Below are positions 49,959-59,116 of a stretch of 64,000 nucleotides of DNA, one piece after another (positions within the stretch are counted from its first letter, which is position 1; every line of letters begins with the position of its first letter). The stretch spans positions 186,001-250,000 of the forward strand of contig JAETOO010000002.1 of NCBI GenBank assembly GCA_021771715.1, read 5' to 3'. The position numbers were made by a program, and so were the translations under genes. Origin of the DNA: Oscillospiraceae bacterium. GTDB taxonomy: Bacteria > Bacillota > Clostridia > Lachnospirales > Lachnospiraceae. The notes under the pieces were generated by a model. The model made no database searches. It had not been told where the DNA came from and saw only the letters and a program-made list of their open reading frames with translations.

Positions 49959-51530
49959 TTATTTCCTCAGTTCCTCAATCCTGCAGGTATGTCTCTTGCT
50001 CTTTGCATCATAGCTGATGCCCACGAGAAGAATATCTCCGCCGTAGTCCTTCAACGCCTGCGGGTAATCCCTCTCCTTGATCTGCGCAACCGCACCCTTC
50101 TCCGTCCTGTTCCATTTCAGCTCAATCAGCAGAAGTGGCATGCCGGATGCCTTTTTCGGGAAAAATACTACATCCGCATACCCGTGTCCCGACGGCAGCT
50201 CCTCCAGCCTCAGGAACTCATCCATGCAGCTGATGTAAGCCACCCGAATCACACTGCGAAGCGCCTGCTCATTATTATAAAAGGTCGGCGCGGCGCCTGC
50301 TTTGTGCGCCTCTTCAATCGCGGCAGCCACCGCCTCCTCATCCATGCTCAAAGTCGCTTCCAACAGTTGATCGGAATTGCGGATGAGTTTCGCGAGCTCC
50401 GTATGCCTGCCGGTCGTCACGGCGCGGACAAATTCTTCGCGCACCTCTTCATTTGGAATGTACACCGATTTATGCGCGATGTCATAAGCCAGGTAGCCAA
50501 GATGCACCAGCAAAGTAAGCACATCATCCCTGCTCCTGATGGTCGTCATGTCATTTTGAAATGTAGACACATCAATCCTGATCCGCGCACCGCCAAGCAT
50601 CTGGACAATCGCTTCCTTCAGGCCATCCTCGTTCAGCTCAATATACAGCCTGAGTGATTCGTGCGTCTCAGACCGGGCCCAGTAATTCCCGATCCGCCCA
50701 CGCTGCACTGCTTCCATCACGGATTTCGGACTGTAGATGTGCGTATCATCCCCAAGCACATAGCCATCGTACCACCTCTGAAGCTCCTCAAAAGCAAGGC
50801 CCGAGCCGGCACACAGCGCTCTCACCTCCTGCTCCGTGAATCCGGTAAATCGCTCCAATGGCTCCGGCTGCGTCATCGTGTACTCCCTGAAATCCGTCAT
50901 CGCGGACTGGGTTCCATATTTTTTTATCGGAAGAATCCCGGTGATATACGCTGCCTCAAAAATGATATCCGTCCAACTGCTCTTAAACAGGCTCCGCAAG
51001 AGATCAATGTACTCTTTTTGAAGCTTTACATCGTCCTTCGCCTCGCGGAACAGAGCGTCCCACTCGTCGATAATCATAATAAACCGCTCACCGGTTGACT
51101 TTGCCACGCGCACCAGCGTCTCGACCAAGTCGGATCCTTGAGGCACCTCCGGAAACATTTCATTTACCTCTGCCATCACCGCTGCACTGATATCCCGCAC
51201 CACGGTTTTTACGTCACGGGCACGCGAGGTAAACAGCGTAATGTCCAGATAAATCACATGATACCGGTTCAGATGCGTCTCAAACGATGCATCCTCCGCG
51301 ATTGCCAGTCCCTCGAACAATTCTCTTGAATCACAGCTCTTGTCGTAATACGCGCACAGCATTTTCGCCGCAAACGATTTTCCAAAACGGCGCGGTCTGC
51401 TGACACAGATCAGCTTATCTGCGGTCCCAAGAACGCGGTTGACAAAAGCAATCATTCCTGTTTTGTCCACATACCTGCCATTTTGGACTGCTGCAAATCC
51501 GGCATTGCCACAATTCAAATAAACCCCCAT
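49959..51530 (-). CDS. AAA-ATPase-like / PD-(D/E)XK nuclease family protein
   Basis: This 523-residue protein belongs to the AAA-ATPase_like plus PD-(D/E)XK (DUF1703) family, abundant in gut anaerobes. The N-terminal ATPase part has YVDKTGMIAFVNRVL and a Walker-A-like SRPRRFGKSFAAKML near residues 44-58, with Walker B FIMIIDEWDALF near 148-159. The C-terminal nuclease-like domain shows YADVVFFPKKA, ELKWNRTEKGA and QIKERDYPQALKDYGGDILLVG, which supply the D-x-ExK-type residues. Family members are often multi-copy and lineage-specific. Defence or selfish-element roles have been suggested but not shown. It is monocistronic, with a long hairpin terminator after it. Confidence 0.88.
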   Translation of the reverse strand: MGVYLNCGNAGFAAVQNGRYVDKTGMIAFVNRVLGTADKLICVSRPRRFGKSFAAKMLCAYYDKSCDSRELFEGLAIAEDASFETHLNRYHVIYLDITLFTSRARDVKTVVRDISAAVMAEVNEMFPEVPQGSDLVETLVRVAKSTGERFIMIIDEWDALFREAKDDVKLQKEYIDLLRSLFKSSWTDIIFEAAYITGILPIKKYGTQSAMTDFREYTMTQPEPLERFTGFTEQEVRALCAGSGLAFEELQRWYDGYVLGDDTHIYSPKSVMEAVQRGRIGNYWARSETHESLRLYIELNEDGLKEAIVQMLGGARIRIDVSTFQNDMTTIRSRDDVLTLLVHLGYLAYDIAHKSVYIPNEEVREEFVRAVTTGRHTELAKLIRNSDQLLEATLSMDEEAVAAAIEEAHKAGAAPTFYNNEQALRSVIRVAYISCMDEFLRLEELPSGHGYADVVFFPKKASGMPLLLIELKWNRTEKGAVAQIKERDYPQALKDYGGDILLVGISYDAKSKRHTCRIEELRK

Positions 51531-51661
51531 GTCCGCACACCCCTTCCGTCAAAATCTAAACAGATGACTACTCCCGTATCCTACCACAAAGCAGTTCTGA
51601 CCGTCAACGGGTTTGACACTCCTGCAATCTCCCGCCCATTTTCTCAGAGCCGGAGTCCGCC

Positions 51662-53152
51662 CTACAGACAGCTTCTCATCAGCTCATACGCCCCCTGCGT
51701 CTCGATCACCCGGAGGTCCTCTGTCACGGCCTGCACCAGGCCGTCGATCGCCGTCAGATCCTCGCCCCAGAACTCCTCATTTGCCAGCACGGCCTGCGCA
51801 ATGGAGGCGGCGTCATCCTCCCGGTGCGCGTCGTAGAACTCCAGCACGCTGCGGTCATCCGAGATCGTGTACTCCTCCTCGCCGCGCACGCCGATCAGCC
51901 CGTCCACCGTCAACCGCACGCCGCGGTAAAATGCGATGTAGCACGCCAGCGACGCGCCAAGGCACCGCGGCAGCCTGCCGAAACGCCCGACATACTCCTT
52001 CAGGGACGGCAGCACTCTCGCCTTCCACTTTGACGTCGAGTTGAGCGAGATGGACAGCAGCGCGTGGTCGATGAACGGGTTGTTGAAGCGGTCCGTCACC
52101 GCGCCTGCGAACTCCTCCAGCTCTTCTTTTGGCAGCGTCAGAGTGGGGATGATCTCCTCGTAGATCGCCCGGTTCATGAAACCGCGGATCACCTCGTCGT
52201 GCATGCAGTCCCGCACAATGTCCTGCCCGGCAAGATACGCGCCCAGCACCATCGACGTGTGGGCCCCGTTCAGGATCCGGACCTTGCGCTGCTTGTACGG
52301 CTTGTGGTTGTCCGTGATCAGAACCGGCAATCCGGCCGCAGCGAACGGCAGCTCCTGCGCGAGGCGCTCCGGCCCCTCAATCACCCAGAACGCAAACACT
52401 TCCCCTGTGTCGAGCACCGTATCCTCGTAGCCGAGCCGCCGGCCCAGCTCCCCGGCCTCCTCCCTCGGGTATCCGGTCACAATGCGGTCGACCAGCGTCG
52501 GGCAGAACAGATTCTCCTCGTCGATCCAACGGACGAACGATTCCCCCAGCTCCCACTGCGCGGCATACTGCAGCACGCATTTCTTCAGCTCCCTGCCGTT
52601 GTCGTCGATCAGCTCGCACGGAAGAATGACAAAGCCCTTCCCCTTCTCGTGCCCGAACGCCTGATATCTGGCATAGAGAAACTGCGTCAGCTTGCCCGGA
52701 AAGCTCGCGGCCGGCCGGTCCTCGAACCGGCACGACGCGTCATACCGGATCCCCGCCTCCGTCGTGTTGCTCGTGATAAAGCGCAGCGCCGGGTTCTTCG
52801 CGCACTCCATGTACTGCTCATACTGGCTGACCGGATTCAGGCAGCGGCTCACACACGAAATCACCCTGCTCTCATCAACCTTCTCCCCGCCCTCGTTGCC
52901 GCGCAGCAGCAGCGTGTACAGGCCGTCCTGCTCCGTCAGCGCATTGCGGACGCGGTCGCTGCGCCCTGTCGGCTGCACAATCACGACCTTCGAGTCAAAG
53001 CCGCACTTCTCGTTCGCCACATCCACAAAATAGTCCACAAACGCGCGCAGAAAATTGCCCTCGCCAAACTGCAGAATCCGCTCCGGCGCCTCCGGCAGCA
53101 GATAGCCGTCGTAATGCTGTTCCTTCAATGTCTCATAGCTTAATCGTTCCAT
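51662..53152 (-). CDS. uxaB: Tagaturonate reductase (altronate oxidoreductase)
   Basis: This 496-residue NADH-dependent enzyme of the mannitol-dehydrogenase family reduces tagaturonate to altronate in galacturonate catabolism. The N-terminal Rossmann region shows ILQFGEGNFLRAFVDYFVD (about 24-42). The catalytic segment with Lys is KPYKQRKVRILNGAHTSMVLGAYLAG near 283-308. UxaB-specific DRIVTGYPREEA and WVIEGPERL also occur. The ATG at 53152 has AAAGGAGAGGAAA. It is the second gene of the uxaA-uxaB transcript, 50 bp after uxaA. Fructuronate reductase (UxuB) is a related alternative, but the adjacent altronate dehydratase favours UxaB. Confidence 0.94.
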   Translation of the reverse strand: MERLSYETLKEQHYDGYLLPEAPERILQFGEGNFLRAFVDYFVDVANEKCGFDSKVVIVQPTGRSDRVRNALTEQDGLYTLLLRGNEGGEKVDESRVISCVSRCLNPVSQYEQYMECAKNPALRFITSNTTEAGIRYDASCRFEDRPAASFPGKLTQFLYARYQAFGHEKGKGFVILPCELIDDNGRELKKCVLQYAAQWELGESFVRWIDEENLFCPTLVDRIVTGYPREEAGELGRRLGYEDTVLDTGEVFAFWVIEGPERLAQELPFAAAGLPVLITDNHKPYKQRKVRILNGAHTSMVLGAYLAGQDIVRDCMHDEVIRGFMNRAIYEEIIPTLTLPKEELEEFAGAVTDRFNNPFIDHALLSISLNSTSKWKARVLPSLKEYVGRFGRLPRCLGASLACYIAFYRGVRLTVDGLIGVRGEEEYTISDDRSVLEFYDAHREDDAASIAQAVLANEEFWGEDLTAIDGLVQAVTEDLRVIETQGAYELMRSCL

Positions 53153-53202
53153 TTTCCTCTCCTTTGCCGATGTTCCCACCGCTTCTCTTCACTGACTCGC
53201 CG

Positions 53203-54687
53203 TCACAGCGTCACGCCCTGCTTGAAGATCGCCATGTCGTGGAAGCCTGCCTCCTCCGACTTCACCAGCTGCCCGGACGCGACCGCAAGCACATAGTCGA
53301 ACAGCTCTCTGCCGAGCTCGGGGAGCGCTTTCCCTTCCACCAGCGTGCCGCAGTTAAAATCAATCCAGTTCCGCTTGCGCTCGTACAGCGCCGTGTTGCT
53401 CGAAATCTTCACGGTCGGCACCGGCGACGCGAACGGCGTGCCGCGCCCTGTCGTAAACAGCACGATCTGCGCGCCCGCCGCCGCGAGTGCGGTCGAGGCC
53501 ACCAGGTCATTTCCGGGGGCGCTCAGAAGATTCAGCCCCTTCTCGCAGACCGTATCTCCATAGCCGAGCACGCCTCTGACCGGCGCATGGCCGGACTTCT
53601 GCGTACAGCCAAGCGACTTGTCCTCGAGCGTCGAGATGCCGCCCTTTTTGTTGCCCGGGGACGGATTCTCGTAGATCGTCTGGTTGTGGCTCTTGAAATA
53701 ATTCTTAAAATCGTTGATCAGATCGACCGTCTGCGCAAACAAAGCCTCATTCTCACACCGGTTCATCAGCAGCGTCTCGGCCCCGAACATCTCCGGCACC
53801 TCGGTCAGAATCGTCGTGCCGCCGTGCGCGATCAGAAGATCCGAAAATTCGCCGACCGTCGGGTTCGCCGTGATGCCTGAGAGCCCGTCCGAGCCGCCGC
53901 ACTTCATCCCGACCACCAGCTCGCTGCACGGAATCGGCTCCCGCTCGAGCGCTCCGACGCGCTCCGAGAGCTCCCGGAGGATCGCGAGCGCATCCTCCAC
54001 CTCATTCTCCGACTCCTGACACACAAGAAACCGCACCCGCTCTGGATCATACGCGCCGAGATAGCCCTTGAGCACCTCAATGTTGCTGTTCTCACAGCCG
54101 AGCCCCAGCACCAGCACGCCGCCCGCGTTCGGGTGGCGGATCAGATCTGCCAGAATCCGGCGCGTGTTCTCCTGATCGTCCCCCATCTGGGAGCACCCGT
54201 ACGGGTGCGGAAACGCCGCGATCGCGTCAATACTGCCCGTCCGAAAGACCTGAGCCCTCTGCTCGATCCTGGACGCAATATTGTTCACACAGCCCACCGT
54301 CGGAATGATCCAGATCTCATTGCGGACACCCGCCCTGCCATCCGCCCTGCGGTAACCCTGGAAAAAATACTCCCCGTCTGGCTCCCGCAGCGCCGCCGGC
54401 TTCGGCTCATACGTGTAGTCCAACAGCTCACCCAGCCCCGTCTTCATATTATGTGTGTGAATCCACGCGCCCCTGGCGATATCCTCCCGCGCGATGCCGA
54501 TCGGCGACCCGTACTTGATCACCGCCTCCCCCGCACCAATATCCTCCAGCGCAAACTTGTGCCCCTGCGGAATCTCCTCGCGCAGCACAATCTCCTGCCC
54601 GTCCACAGCGACCACACTCCCCGCCTCCAGCGTCCGAAGCGCAACCGCCACCCGATCCTTCGGGTGAATCTTCAAAAACGTCTGCAT
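53203..54687 (-). CDS. uxaA: Altronate dehydratase
   Basis: This 494-residue iron-dependent dehydratase converts D-altronate to 2-keto-3-deoxygluconate. The N-terminal SAF-type domain (1-95: MQTFLKIHPKDRVAVALRTL, IPQGHKFALEDI, WIHTHNMKTGL) and the large catalytic domain (FFQGYRRADGRAGVRNEIWI, FPHPYGCSQMGDDQENTRRI, GLGCENSNIE, MKCGGSDGLSGITANP) are both present, so this is the full-length form. The ATG at 54687 has AAAGGAGGATTTGGC. A frame extending to 54762 is unsupported. It is first in the uxaAB transcript, with its promoter and a TGTAAG-AG-CTTACA operator upstream, divergent from the LacI regulator. Confidence 0.96.
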   Translation of the reverse strand: MQTFLKIHPKDRVAVALRTLEAGSVVAVDGQEIVLREEIPQGHKFALEDIGAGEAVIKYGSPIGIAREDIARGAWIHTHNMKTGLGELLDYTYEPKPAALREPDGEYFFQGYRRADGRAGVRNEIWIIPTVGCVNNIASRIEQRAQVFRTGSIDAIAAFPHPYGCSQMGDDQENTRRILADLIRHPNAGGVLVLGLGCENSNIEVLKGYLGAYDPERVRFLVCQESENEVEDALAILRELSERVGALEREPIPCSELVVGMKCGGSDGLSGITANPTVGEFSDLLIAHGGTTILTEVPEMFGAETLLMNRCENEALFAQTVDLINDFKNYFKSHNQTIYENPSPGNKKGGISTLEDKSLGCTQKSGHAPVRGVLGYGDTVCEKGLNLLSAPGNDLVASTALAAAGAQIVLFTTGRGTPFASPVPTVKISSNTALYERKRNWIDFNCGTLVEGKALPELGRELFDYVLAVASGQLVKSEEAGFHDMAIFKQGVTL

Positions 54688-54777
54688 GCCAAATCCTCCT
54701 TTCCTATTACAAATAGACTTATGGTTCCTATCCCCTGCAACCACTGAGGAATTACCCGTCATATCTCATTTTTCAAA

Positions 54778-54823
54778 TGTAAGAGCTTACAATCAGGATA
54801 CCCCCTCTCCCCCTTTTCGTCAA
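54778..54823 (-). promoter_or_regulatory. uxaAB promoter with downstream operator
   Basis: The minus-strand -35 TTGACG (54818-54823) and -10 TATCCT (54795-54800) are spaced by 17 bases. The dyad TGTAAG-AG-CTTACA (54778-54791) lies immediately downstream at the transcription start. A repressor bound there would block initiation. An identical dyad controls the divergent regulator gene. Confidence 0.8.
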
Positions 54824-54908
54824 TCCCCATTTGCCTCCGCACCTGTTTTTCGCCGTTTTACCCAATTTCCGCCTTCCATTTTCAGCAAATATTACCTTTT
54901 AAAACCCA

Positions 54909-54960
54909 TTGCCTTTTTCTCTCACCATGCTATAATACCTATTAAGTGTAAGAGCTTACA
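54909..54960 (+). promoter_or_regulatory. Promoter and operator of the LacI regulator / uxaC transcript
   Basis: The plus-strand -35 TTGCCT (54909-54914) and -10 TATAAT (54931-54936), spacing 16, are followed by the same 14-base dyad TGTAAG-AG-CTTACA at 54947-54960. The two identical operators in one divergent spacer imply a common repressor that also autoregulates. Confidence 0.8.
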
Positions 54961-55029
54961 TCGCATCTGCGAGCAACGAGCCAAAAACCCATGCTTGCAG
55001 CAGAGTATTTGACTGAAGGAAGTGACACA

Positions 55030-56025
55030 ATGACCATTTACGACATCGCAAAGCTGGCCGGCGTCTCGATCGCCACCGTCTCCAGGGTCGTCAACGGCAG
55101 CCCGAAGGTCAGCGAAAAGACGAAGGAGACCGTCCGCAGAGTCATGGCGGAGACGAACTACACGCCGAACGCTTTCGCGCGCGGGCTCGGGCTCGGCACG
55201 ATGCAGACGGTCGGCATTGTCTGCCCGGATGTCGCGGACCCGTACATGGCGAAGGCCGTCTCCTACCTGGAGAAAAATCTTCAAGGCTACGGCTACGACT
55301 GCATTCTCTACTGCAGCGGCTACGACGACGCGGACCGTGAGCAGGCGGTCAGTCTTCTGCTGAAAAAGCAGCTCGACGCGCTTCTCCTGGTGGGCTCCAT
55401 CTTCTCGGACGAGCAGAGCGCCGTGCTCACCCAGCTGCGGGAGGCCGCCGCCAGGATCCCGATCTTCCTGATCAACGGCGTCCTGTCCGGTGACAACGTC
55501 TACTGCGTGCTCGGCGATGACTATCAGGCAGTCTACGACGTGACCGAGGAGCTGGTGCTTGCGGGAAAAAGGCGGATTCTGTTTCTCACGAACTCCAGCT
55601 CTTACAGCGCCGGGCGCAAGCAGCAGGGCTATGAGGCGGCGCTTGCAGCCCATCAGCTCGACGTCGATGCGCGGCTGATCCTGCACTGTGAAAATTCGAT
55701 CCCGGCCACACGGGATCTGCTGCTGCGCCAGCGCGGCCTCACGTTCGACAGTGTAATCGCCACCGAGGACGGCATGGCAGTCGGCGCGCTCAAGTACGCC
55801 GCCGTCTGCGGTCTGCGGGTGCCCGACGAGCTGAGCGTCGTGGGCTACAACAACTCCGAGCTCTCGATCTGCTGCGAGCCGGAGCTGACCTCGGTCGACA
55901 ACCGCGGCGAGCTGCTCTGCCGCACCACGATTGACTCGCTGATGGCGCTGCTCGACGGACAGACGATCCCAAAGCAGCAGGTCATCAAGTGCCATTTGAT
56001 TAAGCGTGCCTCCACCGATTTCTAG
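55030..56025 (+). CDS. LacI-family repressor of hexuronate catabolism
   Basis: This 331-residue repressor has an N-terminal helix-turn-helix (MTIYDIAKLAGVSIATVSRV, then the hinge helix VNGSPKVSEKTKETVRRV) and a periplasmic-binding-like effector domain (GLGTMQTVGIVCPDVADPYM, CVLGDDYQAVYDVTEEL, FDSVIATEDGMAVGALKYA). The ATG at 55030 has GAAGGAAGTGACACA. The frame extends 13 codons upstream without support. It lies between uxaAB and uxaC and is flanked by matched operators, so it is the probable galacturonate/glucuronate-responsive regulator of the UxuR/KdgR functional type. Its stop codon is inside a stem-loop (56022-56068) that separates it from uxaC. Confidence 0.92.
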   Translation: MTIYDIAKLAGVSIATVSRVVNGSPKVSEKTKETVRRVMAETNYTPNAFARGLGLGTMQTVGIVCPDVADPYMAKAVSYLEKNLQGYGYDCILYCSGYDDADREQAVSLLLKKQLDALLLVGSIFSDEQSAVLTQLREAAARIPIFLINGVLSGDNVYCVLGDDYQAVYDVTEELVLAGKRRILFLTNSSSYSAGRKQQGYEAALAAHQLDVDARLILHCENSIPATRDLLLRQRGLTFDSVIATEDGMAVGALKYAAVCGLRVPDELSVVGYNNSELSICCEPELTSVDNRGELLCRTTIDSLMALLDGQTIPKQQVIKCHLIKRASTDF

Positions 56026-56068
56026 TATAGCGTTCGACAAATAACTGATTTGCGATACGCTATACTAG
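56022..56068 (+). terminator. Stem-loop spanning the LacI-gene stop codon, before uxaC
   Basis: Eleven perfect outer pairs (CTAGTATAGCG with CGCTATACTAG) enclose a second short stem (TCGACAAA/TTTGCGA). There is no U-tract, so it is more likely a processing, stabilising or protein-binding site than a terminator. The stop codon TAG of the regulator is part of the left arm. Confidence 0.6.
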
Positions 56069-56201
56069 GGCTGGTCGTACCTCCGTTTGGTGCAACCTTC
56101 GAAAAATGGGTAAAGAACACGTTTGACCATTTCACACAGGCACGTACCCTGCAAGATGAAAAAGCAGTGAAAGGCTGCATACAGCAGAAAGGAGAATTAC
56201 A

Positions 56202-57617
56202 ATGAAAGCATTTATGGATGAAAATTTCCTGCTCGGCACACCGACTGCGCAGGAGCTGTACCACGACTACGCGGCTAAGATGCCGATCCTCGACTACCAC
56301 TGCCACATCAACCCGCAGGAGATCGCCGAGGACCGCAAGTTTGACAATATCACACAGGTATGGCTCGGCGGAGACCATTATAAGTGGAGACAGATGCGCT
56401 CGAACGGAATCGACGAGTACTACATCACCGGGGACGCGCCGGATCACGACAAGTTCCTGAAATGGGCGGAAACGTTGGAGAAGGCGATCGGCAATCCGCT
56501 GTACCACTGGAGCCACCTGGAGCTGCAGCGCTTTTTCGGCTACCACGGCGTGCTGAACCGCAGAACGGCGGAGGAGGTGTGGAATCTCTGCAATGAAAAG
56601 CTGCAGCAGGACTCCATGAGCGTGCGCAACCTGATCCGGCAGTCTGGCGTGACTCTGCTGTGCACCACCGACGACCCGATCGACGATCTGAGATGGCACA
56701 AGGCCATCAAGGAGGATCCCACATTTGACGTGCAGGTGCTCCCGGCATGGCGCCCGGACAAGGCAATGAACCTGGAGAAGCCGGAATACCTGGACTACCT
56801 CGGCAAGCTCTCGGCCGCAGCCAACGTCCAGATCCGCACCTTCGAGGATCTGAAGCAGGCACTCGTCGCGCGGATGGATTACTTCGATGCGATGGGCTGC
56901 CGCGTCTCCGATCACGGGATCAACTACGTGATGTACCAGCCCGCAGCCCCCGAGCAGATCGAGGCGATTTTCGCAAAGCGTCTCGCGGGCGAATCACTGA
57001 CCGCGCAGGAGCTCGCGCAGTTCAAGACCGCCTTCCTGCTCTTTGTCAGCAAAAAATACGAGGAGTACGGCTGGGTGCTGCAGCTGCACTACGGCTGCAA
57101 GCGCGACAACAACAAGGCCATGTACGCAAAGCTCGGCCCGGACACCGGCTACGACTGCGTCAGCAATTTCGCGCCAGCATCAGAGCTGACAGACTTCCTC
57201 GACGCGGTGAACAGCAAAAAGACGCTGCCGCGGACGATCCTCTACAGCCTGAACCCCGGCGACGACGAGCTGATCGACAGCGTGATCGGATGCTTCCAGG
57301 GCAGCGAGTGCGTCGGCAAGATCCAGCACGGCAGCGCCTGGTGGTTCAACGATCACAAGACCGGCATGACGAAGCAGCTGACCTCCCTGGCGAACCTCGG
57401 ACTGCTCGGCAACTTCATCGGCATGCTCACCGACTCCCGCAGCTTCCTCTCCTACCCGCGGCACGAGTATTTCCGCCGCATCCTCTGCGACCTGATCGGC
57501 GGCTGGGTGGAGAACGGCGAATACCCGAAGGATATGGAAGCGCTCTCCGAGATCGTGAAGGGCATTTCCTACAACAATGCCGTGCGGTATTTCGGCTTTG
57601 ATCTCGAGACGAAGTGA
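56202..57617 (+). CDS. uxaC: Uronate (glucuronate/galacturonate) isomerase
   Basis: This 471-residue amidohydrolase-fold enzyme interconverts glucuronate/fructuronate and galacturonate/tagaturonate, the entry step to the uxaA/uxaB pathway. The metal-binding HCHINP is in ILDYHCHINPQEIAEDRKF near residues 30-48. LWHW-type and VTLLCTTDDPIDDLRWH follow near 150-166, and LQLHYGCKRDNN and SYPRHEYFRRILCDLIGGWV are family hallmarks. The ATG has AAAGGAGAATTACA. It lies 176 bp after the regulator on the same strand and ends with a strong terminator at 57629-57687. The downstream genes kdgK and kdgA are not in the window. Confidence 0.97.
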   Translation: MKAFMDENFLLGTPTAQELYHDYAAKMPILDYHCHINPQEIAEDRKFDNITQVWLGGDHYKWRQMRSNGIDEYYITGDAPDHDKFLKWAETLEKAIGNPLYHWSHLELQRFFGYHGVLNRRTAEEVWNLCNEKLQQDSMSVRNLIRQSGVTLLCTTDDPIDDLRWHKAIKEDPTFDVQVLPAWRPDKAMNLEKPEYLDYLGKLSAAANVQIRTFEDLKQALVARMDYFDAMGCRVSDHGINYVMYQPAAPEQIEAIFAKRLAGESLTAQELAQFKTAFLLFVSKKYEEYGWVLQLHYGCKRDNNKAMYAKLGPDTGYDCVSNFAPASELTDFLDAVNSKKTLPRTILYSLNPGDDELIDSVIGCFQGSECVGKIQHGSAWWFNDHKTGMTKQLTSLANLGLLGNFIGMLTDSRSFLSYPRHEYFRRILCDLIGGWVENGEYPKDMEALSEIVKGISYNNAVRYFGFDLETK

Positions 57618-57628
57618 AGTTAATAAAA

Positions 57629-57687
57629 GCTGCCGCCTCTACTGACAAATGTCATATCTAAGTCAGCAGGGCGGCAGCTCTTTTTCT
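57629..57687 (+). terminator. Intrinsic terminator of uxaC
   Basis: Ten GC-rich pairs (AGCTGCCGCC with GGCGGCAGCT) are extended by CTGAC/GTCAG around a 14-base loop and followed by CTTTTTC. It begins 11 bases after the uxaC stop codon. Confidence 0.9.
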
Positions 57688-57825
57688 TGCTCTACAAGCA
57701 GATCCAGGCTCACCTCCGGTCGCAAAGCCATCCACTTATTTTCTCGTTTTCTTTCACTGTCGTCAGTTCGTTTTCTCCACTCTCTTCACTGCCCTTAGCT
57801 CGTTTTCTCGGCTCCCTTACTACCC

Positions 57826-58509
57826 TCAGTTCATTTCCTCGGTTGTCTTCACTGCCCTCACCGTGCAGGTTGCTCCCCAACGTCTCAGGATCTCACACCC
57901 GGAAAAACCAGCCGACCGCAGCACCTGTAGTTCATGGTCGACCGTGAGCGGTGTATCGTAGTGGTAAAATGCGTCATCCTCAATCCCCTGCTCGGCCTTC
58001 AGCTCCCGCAGGTTCTCGAAATATTCCTGCTCGAGCGATTCGCTCTCCGCGAAATAGTCGGTGAGAATAAAACAGCCGCCCGGCTTCAGAGAGCGGTACA
58101 GCTTCTCGTAGAGCGAAAGCTTCCGCTCAGCCGTAAAATGGTGAAGCGACTCCACCGAGACAGCGCCGTGAAACCGCTCCTCGCCAAAGGACACGTCAAA
58201 ATAAGATCCGCAGATCAGGGTAAGCGCCCTGTCAGGAAACTTCTTTTTCAGCGCCGCCAGCATCCCCTCTGACAGATCAATGCCCGTAACCCTCGCCAGG
58301 GGATTCAGCGCAAAATACTCCTCCAGCTCAAGCCCCGTCCCGCACCCGAGATCCAGTATCTCACACGTTCCGGCGCCTGGCAGCTGCCCGGCCGTAAATC
58401 TGTAAAACTCCGCCGCGCCCTCGATCTCGGTCCTCATATGTTCATCATAGCCCGCCAGCCTGTTCTCAAAAAACAGCGCCATTTCCTCCAACACAAAATT
58501 TTCCTCCAT
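57826..58509 (-). CDS. Class I SAM-dependent methyltransferase
   Basis: This 227-residue soluble enzyme has the Rossmann-like methyltransferase fold. Motif I ILDLGCGTGLELEEY is near residues 51-65, the acidic post-motif VTGIDLSEGML near 74-84, and LKPGGCFILTDYFAES near 140-155. The N-terminal FENRLAGYDEHM and the C-terminal HYDTPLTVDHELQVLRSAGF match small-molecule methyltransferases of the UbiE/TehB-like group. The substrate is not identifiable. It stands alone, convergent with uxaC. Its start at 58509 lacks an obvious strong ribosome site. Confidence 0.88.
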   Translation of the reverse strand: MEENFVLEEMALFFENRLAGYDEHMRTEIEGAAEFYRFTAGQLPGAGTCEILDLGCGTGLELEEYFALNPLARVTGIDLSEGMLAALKKKFPDRALTLICGSYFDVSFGEERFHGAVSVESLHHFTAERKLSLYEKLYRSLKPGGCFILTDYFAESESLEQEYFENLRELKAEQGIEDDAFYHYDTPLTVDHELQVLRSAGFSGCEILRRWGATCTVRAVKTTEEMN

Positions 58510-58679
58510 TCTTTTCTATTTTGCCATCCATTTCTTCCTGTCTAATTTATCACAGACCTGTGCAAAATGCTACCTCATCTATATTTATAACGGTGATTTC
58601 CACGGCTTCTGAAAATACGAGGAACTTTGAACCTGTAAACGGCTCATTCGGAAAAAGCAAAAGAAAAAAGAAAAAATGC

Positions 58680-58708
58680 TTGCATTTTCCAAAAGATAAT
58701 GCTACAAT
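58680..58708 (+). promoter_or_regulatory. Promoter of first tRNA-Pro gene
   Basis: The -35 TTGCAT (58680-58685) and -10 TACAAT (58703-58708) are spaced by 17 bases, about 37 bases before the mature tRNA. Confidence 0.8.
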
Positions 58709-58744
58709 AAACGAGCTGAAATGATCAGCGAGAATTTCATATGG

Positions 58745-58818
58745 CGATGCGTGGCTCAGCTTGGTAGAGCGCTGCGTTCGGGACGCAGAGGTCGCAGGTT
58801 CAAATCCTGTCGCATCGA
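58745..58818 (+). tRNA. tRNA-Pro, anticodon CGG (first copy)
   Basis: A 74-base cloverleaf is complete: acceptor CGATGCG/CGCATCG, D arm GCTC/GAGC, anticodon stem CTGCG/CGCAG with loop TTCGGGA (anticodon CGG at 58779-58781), T arm GCAGG/CCTGT with loop TTCAAAT, and discriminator A. CCA is not encoded. It reads proline codon CCG. An identical copy lies 372 bp downstream. Confidence 0.96.
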
Positions 58819-59051
58819 CTCCTTGGCAGGGGCATTATGCAAAGAGCGCGGAAAATACTGTGAATGCGGTGTTTTCCGTGTTTTTATATCTCTAAGAGTC
58901 ATACGCCTCCATGTCGCCACAGCCCGCCATATTGACTGCAATAACGCAAACTCTGAAAATGCTGTCAAAATGCGAGAGTAAATTCCACCACATAAGCGAA
59001 TGGTGAATTTAAATAAAAAATTTTCAAAATGCTGCCAACGAAAAAAAGTGC

Positions 59052-59080
59052 TTGCTTTTTTCTGGAAACAGTGCTATACT
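59052..59080 (+). promoter_or_regulatory. Promoter of second tRNA-Pro gene
   Basis: The -35 TTGCTT (59052-59057) and -10 TATACT (59075-59080) are spaced by 17 bases. The sequence between this promoter and the tRNA (AGCTGAAATGATCAGCGA) is the same as before the first copy. Confidence 0.8.
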
Positions 59081-59116
59081 GGACAAGCTGAAATGATCAG
59101 CGACAATTTTACAGAA

